Source: Verrucomicrobiota bacterium JB023
Lineage (GTDB): Bacteria; Verrucomicrobiota; Verrucomicrobiia; Verrucomicrobiales; Akkermansiaceae
Reading direction: 5' to 3'
DNA: 64,000 nt
NCBI GenBank assembly: GCA_030673895.1
Contig: JAUTCR010000004.1
Coordinates: forward strand, 1-64,000
The translations under genes and the position numbers were made by a program. Below are positions 9,114 through 18,626 of the stretch, in pieces (within the stretch, counting starts at the first letter, position 1; each line of letters starts with the position of its first letter). Under the pieces are notes generated by a model that was not told where the DNA came from, ran no database searches, and saw only the letters and a list, made by a program, of their open reading frames with translations.

Positions 9114-9228
9114 GGTTGATGAATTCGGGGCGCGAAGCTTAGCGCCGGATAACGCCAATGAAAATCACTTTGCACGCCGGATCATGATCAGGGTTGAATA
9201 TCAATCACGTTGGAAGAGACTCAAGGTC

Positions 9229-9969
9229 ATGCGCTTTATTTTGGGAATGGCATTTCTGCTGACCGTTCTGGCAACAAGTTGTAGCCAAGGAGGGGGAGGC
9301 CACGCGTCGATGGGGCCTGCGGATGCACGGGCCGCCTTTCAGGCTCAGGAGGTGGATGTTCACTTTGTCGCCGCACTTTCCCGCTTTGATCGAGGCGATA
9401 AGTCGGGTTCGGCCAACTATCTCGACCGCGCGGCGACCGTGATGAAGAAGCAGGGAGTGGACAATTCCTCGGTGAAGGCTCTCGCCGGTCGCTTGCGCTC
9501 CGGGAATGGTCTCAAGCAGCGGGATTTGGAGCAAGTTTTTGCCCAAAGTCATTACGCGATGGCGGACTATCACCGCGGTCGGGCCAATACCTTGATTGCG
9601 AAAAATCAGCCTCAGGGAGCGGGTGAATCGATGGAGGCGATGGCTTATCACGTCGAGCGCTCCTCAGAGTGGTCGGGCCAGCCGCTGACGGCCGAGCAGA
9701 AGGGCGAGGTCAGCAATCTTCGAGCAACGGGCGAGGCGCTGCGCACGGGGACGGGCTACCTGGTGAAGGGCTCGGGCTATGTCGTGCAGGGGACCGGCTG
9801 GGTGCTGGGCAAAGGCTTCGGGTTCCTGACCGACAAGGGTAACGAGACCTCGGGACGAGGCGGCAGCTTCATGCGAGGCACCGGACGAGGCGGGGAGACT
9901 GGCTCGCGCTGGATTGAGGGCACGGGCAACGGCATCAAGCGCTTCGGGGATTGGCTACTGCGGCGCTGA
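9229..9969 (+). CDS. Hypothetical lipoprotein with Gly-rich repeat tail
   Basis: A 246-residue protein with a lipoprotein signal peptide ending in LATSC, so Cys18 is the likely lipidated residue. Residues about 30-165 look helical. From about 165 the sequence changes to a glycine-rich series of short related units (GTGYLVKGSGYVVQGTG, then GGSFMRGTGRGG and WIEGTGNGIKRFG). I do not recognise the family. It is probably attached to the inner face of the outer membrane. The gene stands alone, 58 bp before rimK on the same strand. The start at ATG 9229 is fixed by the signal peptide. Confidence 0.75.
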   Translation: MRFILGMAFLLTVLATSCSQGGGGHASMGPADARAAFQAQEVDVHFVAALSRFDRGDKSGSANYLDRAATVMKKQGVDNSSVKALAGRLRSGNGLKQRDLEQVFAQSHYAMADYHRGRANTLIAKNQPQGAGESMEAMAYHVERSSEWSGQPLTAEQKGEVSNLRATGEALRTGTGYLVKGSGYVVQGTGWVLGKGFGFLTDKGNETSGRGGSFMRGTGRGGETGSRWIEGTGNGIKRFGDWLLRR

Positions 9970-10027
9970 GATGGAGATTTCTTGATCGGTACTCGCCAAG
10001 GAACGCTCAAATCGATAGCGCGGGGGG

Positions 10028-10933
10028 GTGAAGATCGGAATCCTTTCCAGAAATAGTAAGCTCTACTCGACGAGTCGTCTTCTTGAGGCCGCTGCCCAGC
10101 GAGGCCATGACGTCGAGGTTGTCGACTACGCGCGCACTCACATGAACATTGCCGCGCATAATCCCAGCATCTTCATCGGCGATAAGGAACTTAATGGCTT
10201 TGATGCGGTCATCCCGCGAATTGGTGCAAGCTACACGTTCTTCGGGACGGCCGTGGTTCGTCAATTCGAGATGATGGGCACCTACTCAGTGAATGAGTCG
10301 GTCGCCATCTCCCGCTCACGGGACAAGTTGCGCAGCCTCCAGCTTCTTGCCCGTAAGGGAGTTGGCCTGCCCGTCACTGGCTTCGCGCGGGATCCGAAGG
10401 CGACGAAGGATCTAATCAAATTGGCCGGAGGGGCACCCCTGGTCGTCAAGTTGTTGGAAGGAACGCAAGGCGTTGGCGTCGTTCTCGCTGAGACGAGCAA
10501 GGCGGCGGAGTCTGTTATCGAAGCCTTCCGGGGCTTGGATGCCAACATCCTCGTGCAGGAGTTCATCAAGGAAGCTGGAGGAGCCGATATCCGTTGCTTC
10601 GTTATCGGTGATAAAGTGGTCGCCTCAATGAAGCGGCAGGGGAAGGAAGGCGAGTTTCGTTCGAATCTCCACCGGGGGGGATCGGCCTCTATCGTTCGGA
10701 TCACTCCCGAGGAGCGGACGACGGCAGTGAGAGCCGCCAAGGTCATGGGACTCAATGTCGCGGGCGTCGATCTTCTTCGTAGCAATCACGGCCCCGTCAT
10801 CATGGAGGTGAACTCCTCGCCAGGGCTCGAAGGAGTCGAAAAAGCGACCGAAAAGGACGTCGCTGGCAAGGTCATCGAATTCATCGAGAAGAACGCCAAA
10901 GAGGGCAAAACGCGGACTCGCGGGAAAGGCTGA
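10028..10933 (+). CDS. rimK: ATP-grasp ligase of the RimK family
   Basis: A 301-residue ATP-grasp enzyme of the same length as the E. coli ribosomal protein S6 glutamyl ligase. It shows the N-terminal [28 protein letters not shown], the phosphate-binding loop [29 protein letters not shown], and the Mg-binding [12 protein letters not shown] near the C-terminus. RimK adds glutamates to the C-terminus of S6, and some relatives make other glutamyl peptides. The start is GTG 10028, preceded by a G-run. The stop overlaps the ATG of the NUDIX gene by one base, so the two are translationally coupled. Confidence 0.92.
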   Translation: MKIGILSRNSKLYSTSRLLEAAAQRGHDVEVVDYARTHMNIAAHNPSIFIGDKELNGFDAVIPRIGASYTFFGTAVVRQFEMMGTYSVNESVAISRSRDKLRSLQLLARKGVGLPVTGFARDPKATKDLIKLAGGAPLVVKLLEGTQGVGVVLAETSKAAESVIEAFRGLDANILVQEFIKEAGGADIRCFVIGDKVVASMKRQGKEGEFRSNLHRGGSASIVRITPEERTTAVRAAKVMGLNVAGVDLLRSNHGPVIMEVNSSPGLEGVEKATEKDVAGKVIEFIEKNAKEGKTRTRGKG

Positions 10934-11544
10934 TGAATTGGCTTGAGCTAGGTCGCGAATTATCCGCTCTCGCTCAGAGCGGCCTCCATTATGGGAAGGA
11001 CGTCTACGACCGGGAACGCTATCAGCGCCTCAAGGAGTTGGCCGCGGAGGTGCTTTCGGCGGGCGCGGATTTGGAGCCCGAGACCATTCTGGAATGGAAG
11101 CAAGCCGAGTTTGGCTACGCCACGCCCAAGGTGGACGTCCGCGCCTTCTGCCTTCGGGAGGGAAAGGTCCTTCTCGTGCGGGAGAACCTCGATGAGGGTC
11201 GCTGGACCTTGCCGGGAGGATGGGCCGATGTGAATGAGTCACCCTCGCAAGCGGTTGAGCGCGAGGTGGAGGAGGAGTGCGGCCTCACCGTGGAGGCCCG
11301 GCGTTTGCTGGCATTTTGGGACCGGGAGCGGCAGGGCAATCCGCCGCCTTACCCTTTTCATATCTGGAAGGTCTTTTTTCACTGCGAAATCACGGGAGGT
11401 GAGGCCCGCAAAACTCTCGAGGGAGGCGGATGCGACTTCTTTGCGCGTGACGAGCTCCCGGAGCTCTCCGCTGCTCGGGTCATTCCCTCTCAGATCGAAA
11501 GGTGCTTCGATTTGTTGGAGTCGGGGCGGACTGATTTTGATTGA
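10933..11544 (+). CDS. NUDIX hydrolase with N-terminal NUDIX-associated domain
   Basis: A 203-residue cytosolic pyrophosphohydrolase. Residues 1-45 match the helical N-terminal domain found in a subgroup of NUDIX enzymes (ALAQSGLHYGKDVYDRERY). The NUDIX box follows at about 96-118: GGWADVNESPSQAVEREVEE then ECG, with all catalytic glutamates present. Relatives act on ADP-ribose, nucleotide sugars or similar nucleoside diphosphates; the substrate is not predictable here. It overlaps rimK by one base, so the two form an operon. Confidence 0.9.
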   Translation: MNWLELGRELSALAQSGLHYGKDVYDRERYQRLKELAAEVLSAGADLEPETILEWKQAEFGYATPKVDVRAFCLREGKVLLVRENLDEGRWTLPGGWADVNESPSQAVEREVEEECGLTVEARRLLAFWDRERQGNPPPYPFHIWKVFFHCEITGGEARKTLEGGGCDFFARDELPELSAARVIPSQIERCFDLLESGRTDFD

Positions 11545-11577
11545 TGGGCAGTCGTCCCTGCAAGAGGCGAGGCATCG

Positions 11578-12696
11578 TTAAAAGTAGAGTCGCATGCCGC
11601 TCCAGTAGGTCACTCCATCGTAATTCTCGCCGGAGCCTCCCGTCATCCCATCGAACTGGATGCCCCCGACCAGCTTGAGCTGATCACCATGGAGGTAGTA
11701 GTTGAATCCCGCATACAGCGAGTGGTAATTATCTCCTCTCTCAGTCCCGTCAAGATCGGGAGCTTGCCGGGCAAAGCGAGAGGGGAGACGGAGTCCATCC
11801 TTCCGACTCCATGAATGCTCGTAGCGGGCGGTGAGCTCGAGACGGTCGGTCACATCGAAAGTGCCACCGGTGAGGAATCCGAAAGCGGCGGGGCGGCCAC
11901 CCCAAGCCGCCATGGCATCGAAAAAACAGTCCCACCTCTCGCCTTCAAGCCAAAGCCAACTGGAGACCGCACGCTCGTATGGTTTCACCGCATTGGCGCC
12001 CGAGGCGGCCTCATTCCACACGGTATCCACCCGCCATTCCGCCCGGTTGACACCATCGAGCTTGTTCGCGAAGTCGTAGCCAAGCGAGGTGGTGGCGAAG
12101 GCCCCCCTATCAAAGTGGCTCCACTCGCCGTCCAAGTGCCCGGACCAGAGGCCGGCCTCCCAAATCCACTGTCCTCCCTGGCCTTCGAGAGAGGTGCCAA
12201 TGGCTCGCGTCGGACGAAGTTGATCGACCAATTGTCCCCATTCCACAAAGGCAAAGGTCTTGCTCGACTGACGCCACTGGCTTCCCCAGACGGCCTTGGT
12301 GCGGCCGAGATGGAACTTCAAATCGGAGTCCGCCTGGTAGGTGAAATAGAGGTCGTTGGTGCTCTCATAGAAACCCCGCAGATCAGGGTCGATATTGATG
12401 TCGGCTTGAAAGGTCCAGTCCTCCAGGAACTCGATGCTGGTGCCCACCCGCCAGCGGCGAGTTTCATAGCGGGAGAGGTTGCCAGCGTTGGAATCCAAGT
12501 TGGCGTAGAAGCCTTGATATCTCCCCGTTAGCGCCACTTTCTGCAGCAGCTTGGCATCGGGGTTCTCGTGAAGAATTGGCCATGACGCGAGGTCGGAACC
12601 TGAACGTTGTTCGGCTGGCAGCGCGGCCGTGAGTGGCATCCCAGCGCAGAGAAGGAGGGCTGATTTTCGGTAAGGGCTGGAGCTTCTTAAGGGCAT
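11578..12696 (-). CDS. Outer-membrane porin, phosphate-selective OprO/OprP-like
   Basis: About 372 residues with a signal peptide (MPLRSSSPYRKSALLLCAG...ALPA), an alternating beta-strand pattern rich in Trp and Tyr, and a C-terminal RLYF, the terminal phenylalanine that targets beta-barrels to the BAM complex. Segments such as FQADINIDPD, LKFHLGRTK and RLELTARYEHSW resemble phosphate-selective porins O/P. The alkaline phosphatase nearby fits a role in phosphate uptake. The start is ATG 12696, which gives the signal peptide; the frame extends to 12762. It is divergent from the alginate-export-like gene with 112 bases between them. Confidence 0.72.
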   Translation of the reverse strand: MPLRSSSPYRKSALLLCAGMPLTAALPAEQRSGSDLASWPILHENPDAKLLQKVALTGRYQGFYANLDSNAGNLSRYETRRWRVGTSIEFLEDWTFQADINIDPDLRGFYESTNDLYFTYQADSDLKFHLGRTKAVWGSQWRQSSKTFAFVEWGQLVDQLRPTRAIGTSLEGQGGQWIWEAGLWSGHLDGEWSHFDRGAFATTSLGYDFANKLDGVNRAEWRVDTVWNEAASGANAVKPYERAVSSWLWLEGERWDCFFDAMAAWGGRPAAFGFLTGGTFDVTDRLELTARYEHSWSRKDGLRLPSRFARQAPDLDGTERGDNYHSLYAGFNYYLHGDQLKLVGGIQFDGMTGGSGENYDGVTYWSGMRLYF

Positions 12697-12788
12697 CTTG
12701 TTTTGGGTGATGATCGGGGCGTATAAGCCTTCCATCAAATGAAAAGGTGGCGACTTTGTCACGAAAACAAGCTTCAGGAACAGGGAGA

Positions 12789-12806
12789 CTTGGTAAAATT
12801 GCCAAG
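12789..12806. promoter_or_regulatory. 18-bp dyad directly before the start codon of the next gene
   Basis: CTTGGTAAAATTGCCAAG is palindromic except for one G-T pair and ends two bases before the ATG at 12809. It fills the place where a ribosome-binding site would be. It could be an operator or a small hairpin affecting translation; nothing else in the 112-base divergent spacer looks like a known box. Confidence 0.4.
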
Positions 12807-12808
12807 CG

Positions 12809-14233
12809 ATGTGCGGGTGCGGTCAACGATGGAGCCGAGGGGGGAATGGATTTCGCTCGTGGGCATTCCTTTTTTTCTTCGCGAGCCTCATGGCAGCAGG
12901 TGCGCAGGAGTCTTTGCTCGATAGCTGGAAGGGCGGGCTTCCTGACTGGCTATCGGTGAGTGGGGAGAGCCGGGTGCGCTATGAGACCTTGGATGGTCAA
13001 TTCCGAAAGGACGGGGCGGGTGGTGATCAGCTGCTACTCTTCCGCAGTCTATTCCAGGTTGAGGCGGACTTCGAGGACTGGGCTGTTGGAGTGGAAATTC
13101 AAGACAGTCGGACCTATCTTGGCGACACAGGAACACCATTGGGAAGTAGCATCACCAATAGCTTGGACATCCTTCAGCTCTACACCCGGATTGGTTTGCC
13201 CGGCCTACTAGGACCGTCGTCTCATACGGAGCTCATTTTGGGACGTCAGACCGTAAGTATCGGGTCGAAACGCCAGATTGAACGAGTAAGCTTTGCCAAC
13301 GTCATCAAGAGCTACACGGGCGGCCATCTCATCTCCCGTAATGAGCAGGGAGATGAACTCCATGCCCTTCTCGTGGTCCCGATCAATCGCTTGCCCAATG
13401 ACTTTGACGGGGTTCTCGATAACAACCTGGTTGCAGACGAAGAAGAATGGCATCGACGGATATGGGGGCTTCACTATCGGCAAGCGGATTCAATGACGTG
13501 GCTTGCTCCGGACATCTGGAGTGAGCTCTTCGTGTATGGCTTGCACGAGGAAGACTCGGAAGGGGAGCCAACCGTCAATCGCAACTACCTCACGCCGGGT
13601 TTTCGTTTGTACCGCAAGCCGACACCGGGGCATTGGGATATCGACATCGAGGGAGCGATCCGGACCGGCAGCAGGAGAGCGACTGCGGCTGCGGGTGACC
13701 GGGAGGATTTGGATGTCTTCGCCTCCATGCTGTTCGCAGCAGTTGGCTACACCTTCGAGCTCCCGTGGCAGCCTCGCTTGGCCCTGGAATATTACTGGGC
13801 TAGTGGTGATGAAGATCCCGAAGATGACCAATATGGGCAGTATGAGCGTCTCTTTGGCTCGCGAAGGACTGACCTGAATAACACCAGCATTCATGGGCCG
13901 CTGACGCCCGCCAATTTATCCGCACCGGGACTGAGGCTGGAGGTGAAGCCGAGCCAGCGGATGGATGCCCGGATAGCTTATTCCGCCGCCTTCTTGGCTT
14001 CCGAGCGTGATGCTTGGGTGATTGCCAATTTGCAGGATGAGAGCGGTCAATCCGGCCGCTTTCTTGGCCACGCCTTCGATGGCCGCTTGCGCTACTGGCT
14101 GCAAGAAGAGCGTTTGCAAGGGGAGCTGGGAGTTTCTTTTTTCTTACGAGGAGACTATGCTCGGAATGTCTCAGGAAGTCCGCAGACGGATTCCACCTTC
14201 TTTGCTTACAGCTCCCTCTCATTTCATTTCTAG
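12809..14233 (+). CDS. Alginate-export-family outer-membrane beta-barrel protein
   Basis: A 474-residue protein whose barrel resembles the AlgE/alginate_exp family: SRVRYETLDGQF, VEADFEDWAVGVEIQDSR, LGRQTVSIGSKRQIERVSF, and C-terminal SLSFHF. A hydrophobic stretch (SWAFLFFFASLMAAGA) ahead of QESLLDSW serves as signal peptide. ATG 12809 is the only start in frame before it, giving a rather long and basic N-region. Family members let large anionic polysaccharides or other solutes pass the outer membrane, and many have nothing to do with alginate. It is followed 77 bases later by alkaline phosphatase on the same strand; joint expression is plausible. Confidence 0.75.
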   Translation: MCGCGQRWSRGGNGFRSWAFLFFFASLMAAGAQESLLDSWKGGLPDWLSVSGESRVRYETLDGQFRKDGAGGDQLLLFRSLFQVEADFEDWAVGVEIQDSRTYLGDTGTPLGSSITNSLDILQLYTRIGLPGLLGPSSHTELILGRQTVSIGSKRQIERVSFANVIKSYTGGHLISRNEQGDELHALLVVPINRLPNDFDGVLDNNLVADEEEWHRRIWGLHYRQADSMTWLAPDIWSELFVYGLHEEDSEGEPTVNRNYLTPGFRLYRKPTPGHWDIDIEGAIRTGSRRATAAAGDREDLDVFASMLFAAVGYTFELPWQPRLALEYYWASGDEDPEDDQYGQYERLFGSRRTDLNNTSIHGPLTPANLSAPGLRLEVKPSQRMDARIAYSAAFLASERDAWVIANLQDESGQSGRFLGHAFDGRLRYWLQEERLQGELGVSFFLRGDYARNVSGSPQTDSTFFAYSSLSFHF

Positions 14234-14310
14234 AAATTGGCGACTCCCATCGTGCAGCGCCTATTCGAATCATTTCCCCATTTTCAGAACTCACGCAACA
14301 CACCACACAC

Positions 14311-15708
14311 ATGAAAATTAGCCGTCGTCACTTATTCCAGGCAGGCCTCACCGCCGGAGCCGGTAGCCTCCTTCTCCCCGGGTCTGCCCGCGCCGAGAAG
14401 GCCACGAATCCGAAGCGTCCCCGGGGCATCGTCTTTTTGGTATCCGATGGGATGAGCCAAGGGATCCTTCCCATGACCGAGGCCCTGAGCCAGCAGGTCC
14501 GGGGAAAGGGAACAACCTGGTGGAACCTTCTCTCCGAGAGCGGCGTGGTCCACGGTCTCATGGATACCCCTTCTTCCAATTCCCTGGTTACCGATTCAGC
14601 AGCAGCTTCCACCGCGTGGAGCGCGGGCAAGCGAGTGCCCAACGGTCAGATCTGCGTCGATGCGAATGGAAAGACCTTGGAATCGATTGGAGAAACCCTG
14701 GTGAAACAGGGGGCCAAGCTCGGGCTTGTCTCTACCGCACGCATCACACATGCCACTCCGGCCGGATTCGCCACCCAGTCGCCCAATCGCGACGATGAAG
14801 ACTTCATCGCTCCCCAATTTCTCAACCGTGCCGAGATTCTCCTGGGAGGGGGTGCCGCTCATTTTGACGCGAAGAAGCGGCAGGATGGCAAGGATGTCTT
14901 CAGTGATTATGAGAAGGCAGGCTACGAGGTTTTTCGTAGCCGGGATGAGATGCTCAATGCCAAGTCAGGGAAGTTGCTCGGATTGTTCTGGGACGGTCAC
15001 TTGCCTTACACGCTGGACCGGAACCACAGCAAGGCGATGCAGAAGAAGGTGCCGACGCTCGCCGAGATGAGCGAGGTGGCTCTGCAGCGTTTTCTTTCCT
15101 CTTCCGAGCCGTTCCTCCTGCAGATTGAGGGGGCCCGGATTGACCACGCGGCCCATGCCAATGACGTGGGCAGTATCCTTCGTGACCAGATGGCATTCGA
15201 CGACGCCGTCGCCAAGGTGATCACCCTGTTGGCGGAGAGAGACGACATCCTCGTCGTTATGACCAGTGATCACGGCAATGCTAATCCAGCCTTGAACGGG
15301 ACTGGCGTTCGTTACCGGAAAACGAATGAGCACTTCGAGCGCATTGCTGGCTTGAAGGTGTCCCACGAGGCTCTCTTCGCTGAATTGAAGAAGAAAAAGC
15401 CAGCCACACAGGATTTCCTCAAGATGGCTCGCGAAGCCTTTGGGTTCGATTTCCGAACCGAAGAGGCGGAGGTCTTGCTCGACTCCATCTCCGGCAGAGA
15501 GGTGTTGGAGTGGAGCCATCAACACAACAATCCTCCCGGTATTCTAGGACAAATTGTTGGCAACCATACGGGCACAGGCTGGACGGGCGTCAGTCACACC
15601 GCGGACCCCACCCAGTTGACCGCATTTGGTCCGGGGGCAGAAAATTTTGCCGGCCTCGTGAAGAACGATGCTGTGCGTGATCGCTTTCTTAATCTACTGT
15701 TTGGGTAG
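14311..15708 (+). CDS. Alkaline phosphatase (Tat-exported)
   Basis: A 465-residue periplasmic or extracellular phosphomonoesterase. The N-terminus has a twin-arginine signal (SRRHLFQAG, then a hydrophobic stretch ending SARA). Catalytic features are VSDGMSQG (Asp46 for metal), TDSAAAS (nucleophile Ser96), the zinc-binding IDHAAHAND and TSDHGN, and a C-terminal HTGTGWTG with the last His ligand. It releases phosphate from organic phosphate. The phosphate-type porin and alginate-export-like gene just upstream fit a small phosphorus-acquisition cluster. No convincing Pho box was found. A strong bidirectional terminator lies downstream. Confidence 0.93.
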   Translation: MKISRRHLFQAGLTAGAGSLLLPGSARAEKATNPKRPRGIVFLVSDGMSQGILPMTEALSQQVRGKGTTWWNLLSESGVVHGLMDTPSSNSLVTDSAAASTAWSAGKRVPNGQICVDANGKTLESIGETLVKQGAKLGLVSTARITHATPAGFATQSPNRDDEDFIAPQFLNRAEILLGGGAAHFDAKKRQDGKDVFSDYEKAGYEVFRSRDEMLNAKSGKLLGLFWDGHLPYTLDRNHSKAMQKKVPTLAEMSEVALQRFLSSSEPFLLQIEGARIDHAAHANDVGSILRDQMAFDDAVAKVITLLAERDDILVVMTSDHGNANPALNGTGVRYRKTNEHFERIAGLKVSHEALFAELKKKKPATQDFLKMAREAFGFDFRTEEAEVLLDSISGREVLEWSHQHNNPPGILGQIVGNHTGTGWTGVSHTADPTQLTAFGPGAENFAGLVKNDAVRDRFLNLLFG

Positions 15709-15774
15709 TAGAGGTTGCTCGCGAAAGCGGAAGCCGCCGTGCTCTTCGAAATAGTTCGTATCAAGTCTAAATTA

Positions 15775-15814
15775 AAAAGCCCGCGGGAGGTGAATCCCAG
15801 CGGGCTTTCTTGTT
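15775..15814. terminator. Bidirectional intrinsic terminator
   Basis: AAAGCCCGC (15776-15784) pairs with GCGGGCTTT (15800-15808), and the loop contains an extra GGGA/TCCC pairing. A T-rich run follows on the + strand; on the - strand the hairpin is followed by TTTTTAATTT. It separates the convergent alkaline phosphatase and dienelactone hydrolase genes and can serve both. Confidence 0.88.
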
Positions 15815-15833
15815 TTAAAGTCTTGGCTCTGCC

Positions 15834-16631
15834 TTATTGGGGCTCGATGTCTTCACCTGCGAAGACCCGCGCAGCGAAGTCGACGAAGGTGGCCCAGGAT
15901 TCCTCATCCGCTTCCTCGTTGTAGGCTAGGTTCAGGTTGTTCTTTTTACCGAGTTCAGTCGCCTTGGGATTGGTGAATCCGTGAACGGCATCGGGAAAGT
16001 TAATGAAGACCATTTCACCCTTGTGCTCGACGATGGCCTTCTTGAACTCAGCAATCGTCTCTTGAGAAATGAAGGTGTCATCCGCACCATTGCAGACGAG
16101 GAGCTTGGGCTTGATAATGGTTACTTCCTCGGGGACTTCCACGTTGAGGGCTCCGTGAAAGGAGGCCGCCCCAAGAAGATTCGGAGTATTCATGACCGCC
16201 ATCTGCAGGGCGATGCGTCCGCCCATGCAGTAGCCCATGGCAATCGTTTTGGATTCATCGACTTGTTCTTGTGCCTGCAGGAAGTTCATCCCGGCGAGAA
16301 AGCGTTCCTTCATCACCTCGTTATTAGAGGTCGCCTCTTTGGCAAAGGAGCCGGCATCCTTGGGGTGGGTTGTTGTCTTGCCCTTGCCATACATGTCGAT
16401 GGCGAGAGCAGCGTAGCCAAGCTCAGCGACCATATCGGCACGCTTGCGGGCATAGTCATTGTGTCCCCACCACTCATGGATGACGACGACTCCGGGAACC
16501 TTGTTCTCCGTCGAGGCTCCCTCGGGCAGGGCGAGGTAGCCGTGAGCGGTGACGTCTCCGGCCTGATATTTGACTTCACTTCCCGCAAAAGCAGAAAGGG
16601 CGGACATGGCGAGAATCGCGATTGATTTCAT
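15834..16631 (-). CDS. Secreted dienelactone hydrolase family protein
   Basis: An alpha/beta hydrolase of 265 residues with a signal peptide (MKSIAILAMSALSAFAG). The dienelactone hydrolase triad is visible: nucleophile Cys135 in GYCMGG, Asp in CNGADDTF and His in DAVHGFTNP. VVIHEWWG supplies the oxyanion-hole segment. Export makes a role in aromatic catabolism unlikely; periplasmic esterase or lactonase activity is a better guess. The start is ATG 16631, three codons inside the longest frame, because it gives a clean signal peptide. Confidence 0.88.
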   Translation of the reverse strand: MKSIAILAMSALSAFAGSEVKYQAGDVTAHGYLALPEGASTENKVPGVVVIHEWWGHNDYARKRADMVAELGYAALAIDMYGKGKTTTHPKDAGSFAKEATSNNEVMKERFLAGMNFLQAQEQVDESKTIAMGYCMGGRIALQMAVMNTPNLLGAASFHGALNVEVPEEVTIIKPKLLVCNGADDTFISQETIAEFKKAIVEHKGEMVFINFPDAVHGFTNPKATELGKKNNLNLAYNEEADEESWATFVDFAARVFAGEDIEPQ

Positions 16632-16692
16632 CGTCGGCAAAGTAGCCGAGCTTGACGAAGGTGAAACCGGAAAATTGAGAACTTTGCGCAGC

Positions 16693-18456
16693 TCAAAGGG
16701 CGCTCTTGGCGAGCTTCTCTTCGCGTCGTTCGATCTTCTTGATCAGGCTGTCTGCCTTCTCTTTTTCGCCGATGCCCCGGTAGGCTCTGGCGATGCGGCG
16801 GTGGAGGCGGACCTCCATCATGCCGCGGAAGTAATCACCTGTGCGGGTCTCAGCCTGGCGCTCGTAGTAGCGCTCCAAATCGCGGGGGGCTTCTTTCCTT
16901 AATTCCGGAAAGCTGCGGCTCTTGGCGAGGTAGCTCTCCATCAATTTTTTAAAGAGTTCAAGGTCTTCCCCGCACTTGCGAAAGGAGGTGCGGTAGAGCG
17001 AGCGCAGGGTGTCGGGAGCCTTCTTCCGCACCAGCATATCAGCGAGGGAGGCGACCGAGTTGGCCACCACATCGCCCTTGTCGCCGTATTTGCGGATTTG
17101 GCGGCGGATCTCCCGTTCGAGTTCCTTCTGCAGTTCTTCCTCGGACAGCTTGGCCAAGAGATGCTCGCGGCGAAATTCGGAGGCATACTCGACGGCGGAG
17201 GGAAAGTCCCGGAAGTCGCGTTCAATCTCGTCGACGAGTTTGCCCAGCTCGGCGATGGCCTCGGGGGAGTCGGCGCCCCGCATGGCTCTCAATTGCTCCT
17301 GCCACGGGAGAAGGGTCATCGGAGCCAGCTCGCGGGCGGCCTCAAAGTGCGGCAGAGCGAGATCGAGAGCGCCGGACCGCGCGACCTCCCTGGCCATATC
17401 GGTAAGGAGCAGGGCGGGCACGCGTTGTTCAGTGCGGAAGTCCTTGTCGGCCTCCAGGACCAGTTGATCGTAGGGAAGCTGCCGGCCTCGCTGGGGATCA
17501 TAGAGCTTGCCATTGGTGATGCCCTGGCTGCCGTAGGTCGCCCACTCATTGGCGTCGGGCATGAAAGCGACCCAGGCATGTCCGCCCCGGTTGCCCACCC
17601 CGGCGACGTAGGTCGCGGGGATGCCCCGGGCCTTGCCGCTTTCGGCTGAGAAGTAAGCCTGGTCTCCACAGATGCCGCCTTCCTTGAGGATCTCAGAGAG
17701 AATGTATTGCTCATAGGGGTCAACATTCTCCACGGCACGCTCCATGAGGTATTCGATGAGGCCGTAGGTCTGACCCCAGCGGCGGCGGGACTCGTTGACT
17801 TTCCGCAAGGACCAGTCGATTTCGGTTTGCGAGATCTTCAGGTCGACGACGTGGATGAGCTCGCGGGGGATGAGCCGGTCGCAGGCGATGTCCAGGCGCT
17901 TATCCTCGGAGGCTTGGACGAAGTAGTCGTAGCGCTCGAGGAGGGTGAGCGAGGGGTAATAGTAGTCGTCTTGCTTCGGCCGGGCGTTGCGGGGATTGTC
18001 GAAGACAAGCGCCAGGGCGAGAGCCAGTGAGGCGTATTTTTCGCGAAATTCCGGATTTTGCTCGTGGTTCCAGATCGTGGACCAGACGTCGAGGACGGCA
18101 GCGGCATCGTCTTCCGGTCGAATCTCGTTCAATAGCAGCTCGAGACGGTCCGAAGACAGGAAGAGCCAATCGAGGAAAGCGCTTTTGTTGCTCAGCCATT
18201 GCGGCGAGGAGATCTTGCGGGTGGGCAATCGCTTGAGGACGGAATGCAGGAGGAGGCGGGTCTTCAGCTCCTCATTTTCCATGAGTTCGGAGGATGAATG
18301 GGCTTGGCCCAGATAGGCTGCGTCGGCGACCAGGCATTGACGCGCGCCGGTGAAGTTCTTGGAGACCAAGTGCTCGGCTAAGAGACTTGAGTCGGTCATT
18401 TCGGCTGCTAGGGGTGAGACTAGGGCCAGGTGCAGGAGGAGGAAGAATCGGCGCAC
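16693..18456 (-). CDS. Secreted transglutaminase-like protein with helical C-terminal half
   Basis: A 587-residue protein with a signal peptide (MRRFFLLLHLALVSPLAAE). Around residue 263 GGICGDQAYFS and around 293 GGHAWVAF form the Cys and His of a transglutaminase-like or cysteine-protease core. Between them, ARGIPATYVAGVGNRG is the expected linking strand. From about 345 to the end the sequence is strongly charged and helical, tetratricopeptide-like. It may be a periplasmic peptidase or structural protein; the substrate is unknown. It is 61 bases upstream of the dienelactone hydrolase gene on the same strand, so a two-gene unit is possible. Confidence 0.72.
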   Translation of the reverse strand: MRRFFLLLHLALVSPLAAEMTDSSLLAEHLVSKNFTGARQCLVADAAYLGQAHSSSELMENEELKTRLLLHSVLKRLPTRKISSPQWLSNKSAFLDWLFLSSDRLELLLNEIRPEDDAAAVLDVWSTIWNHEQNPEFREKYASLALALALVFDNPRNARPKQDDYYYPSLTLLERYDYFVQASEDKRLDIACDRLIPRELIHVVDLKISQTEIDWSLRKVNESRRRWGQTYGLIEYLMERAVENVDPYEQYILSEILKEGGICGDQAYFSAESGKARGIPATYVAGVGNRGGHAWVAFMPDANEWATYGSQGITNGKLYDPQRGRQLPYDQLVLEADKDFRTEQRVPALLLTDMAREVARSGALDLALPHFEAARELAPMTLLPWQEQLRAMRGADSPEAIAELGKLVDEIERDFRDFPSAVEYASEFRREHLLAKLSEEELQKELEREIRRQIRKYGDKGDVVANSVASLADMLVRKKAPDTLRSLYRTSFRKCGEDLELFKKLMESYLAKSRSFPELRKEAPRDLERYYERQAETRTGDYFRGMMEVRLHRRIARAYRGIGEKEKADSLIKKIERREEKLAKSAL

Positions 18457-18626
18457 GGCTCCCTTACGATTGGCTCGGTGGCTTTCTTTGCAATAATGGT
18501 CGGTTTGGCTATCGGTTCTTATCTTTTTTCTTAAGTGAAGGAGCTAAAGGCCAGAAGGGCTGCCGTCCAGGAGCAGAGGCATCATTTTCTTGTCACCAAG
18601 GCTGATTCTAGGGCAATGCTTTTCGA

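Noticed and set aside
12697-12808. Pho box before the phosphate-related genes
   Set aside because: Only a single TGTCAC half-site is visible, without the second half at the required spacing.
18596-18626. Resemblance to the 5' end of tmRNA (GCTGATTCTAGG)
   Set aside because: The match is limited to about ten bases, and no tRNA-like 3' end or tag frame exists before gdhA.
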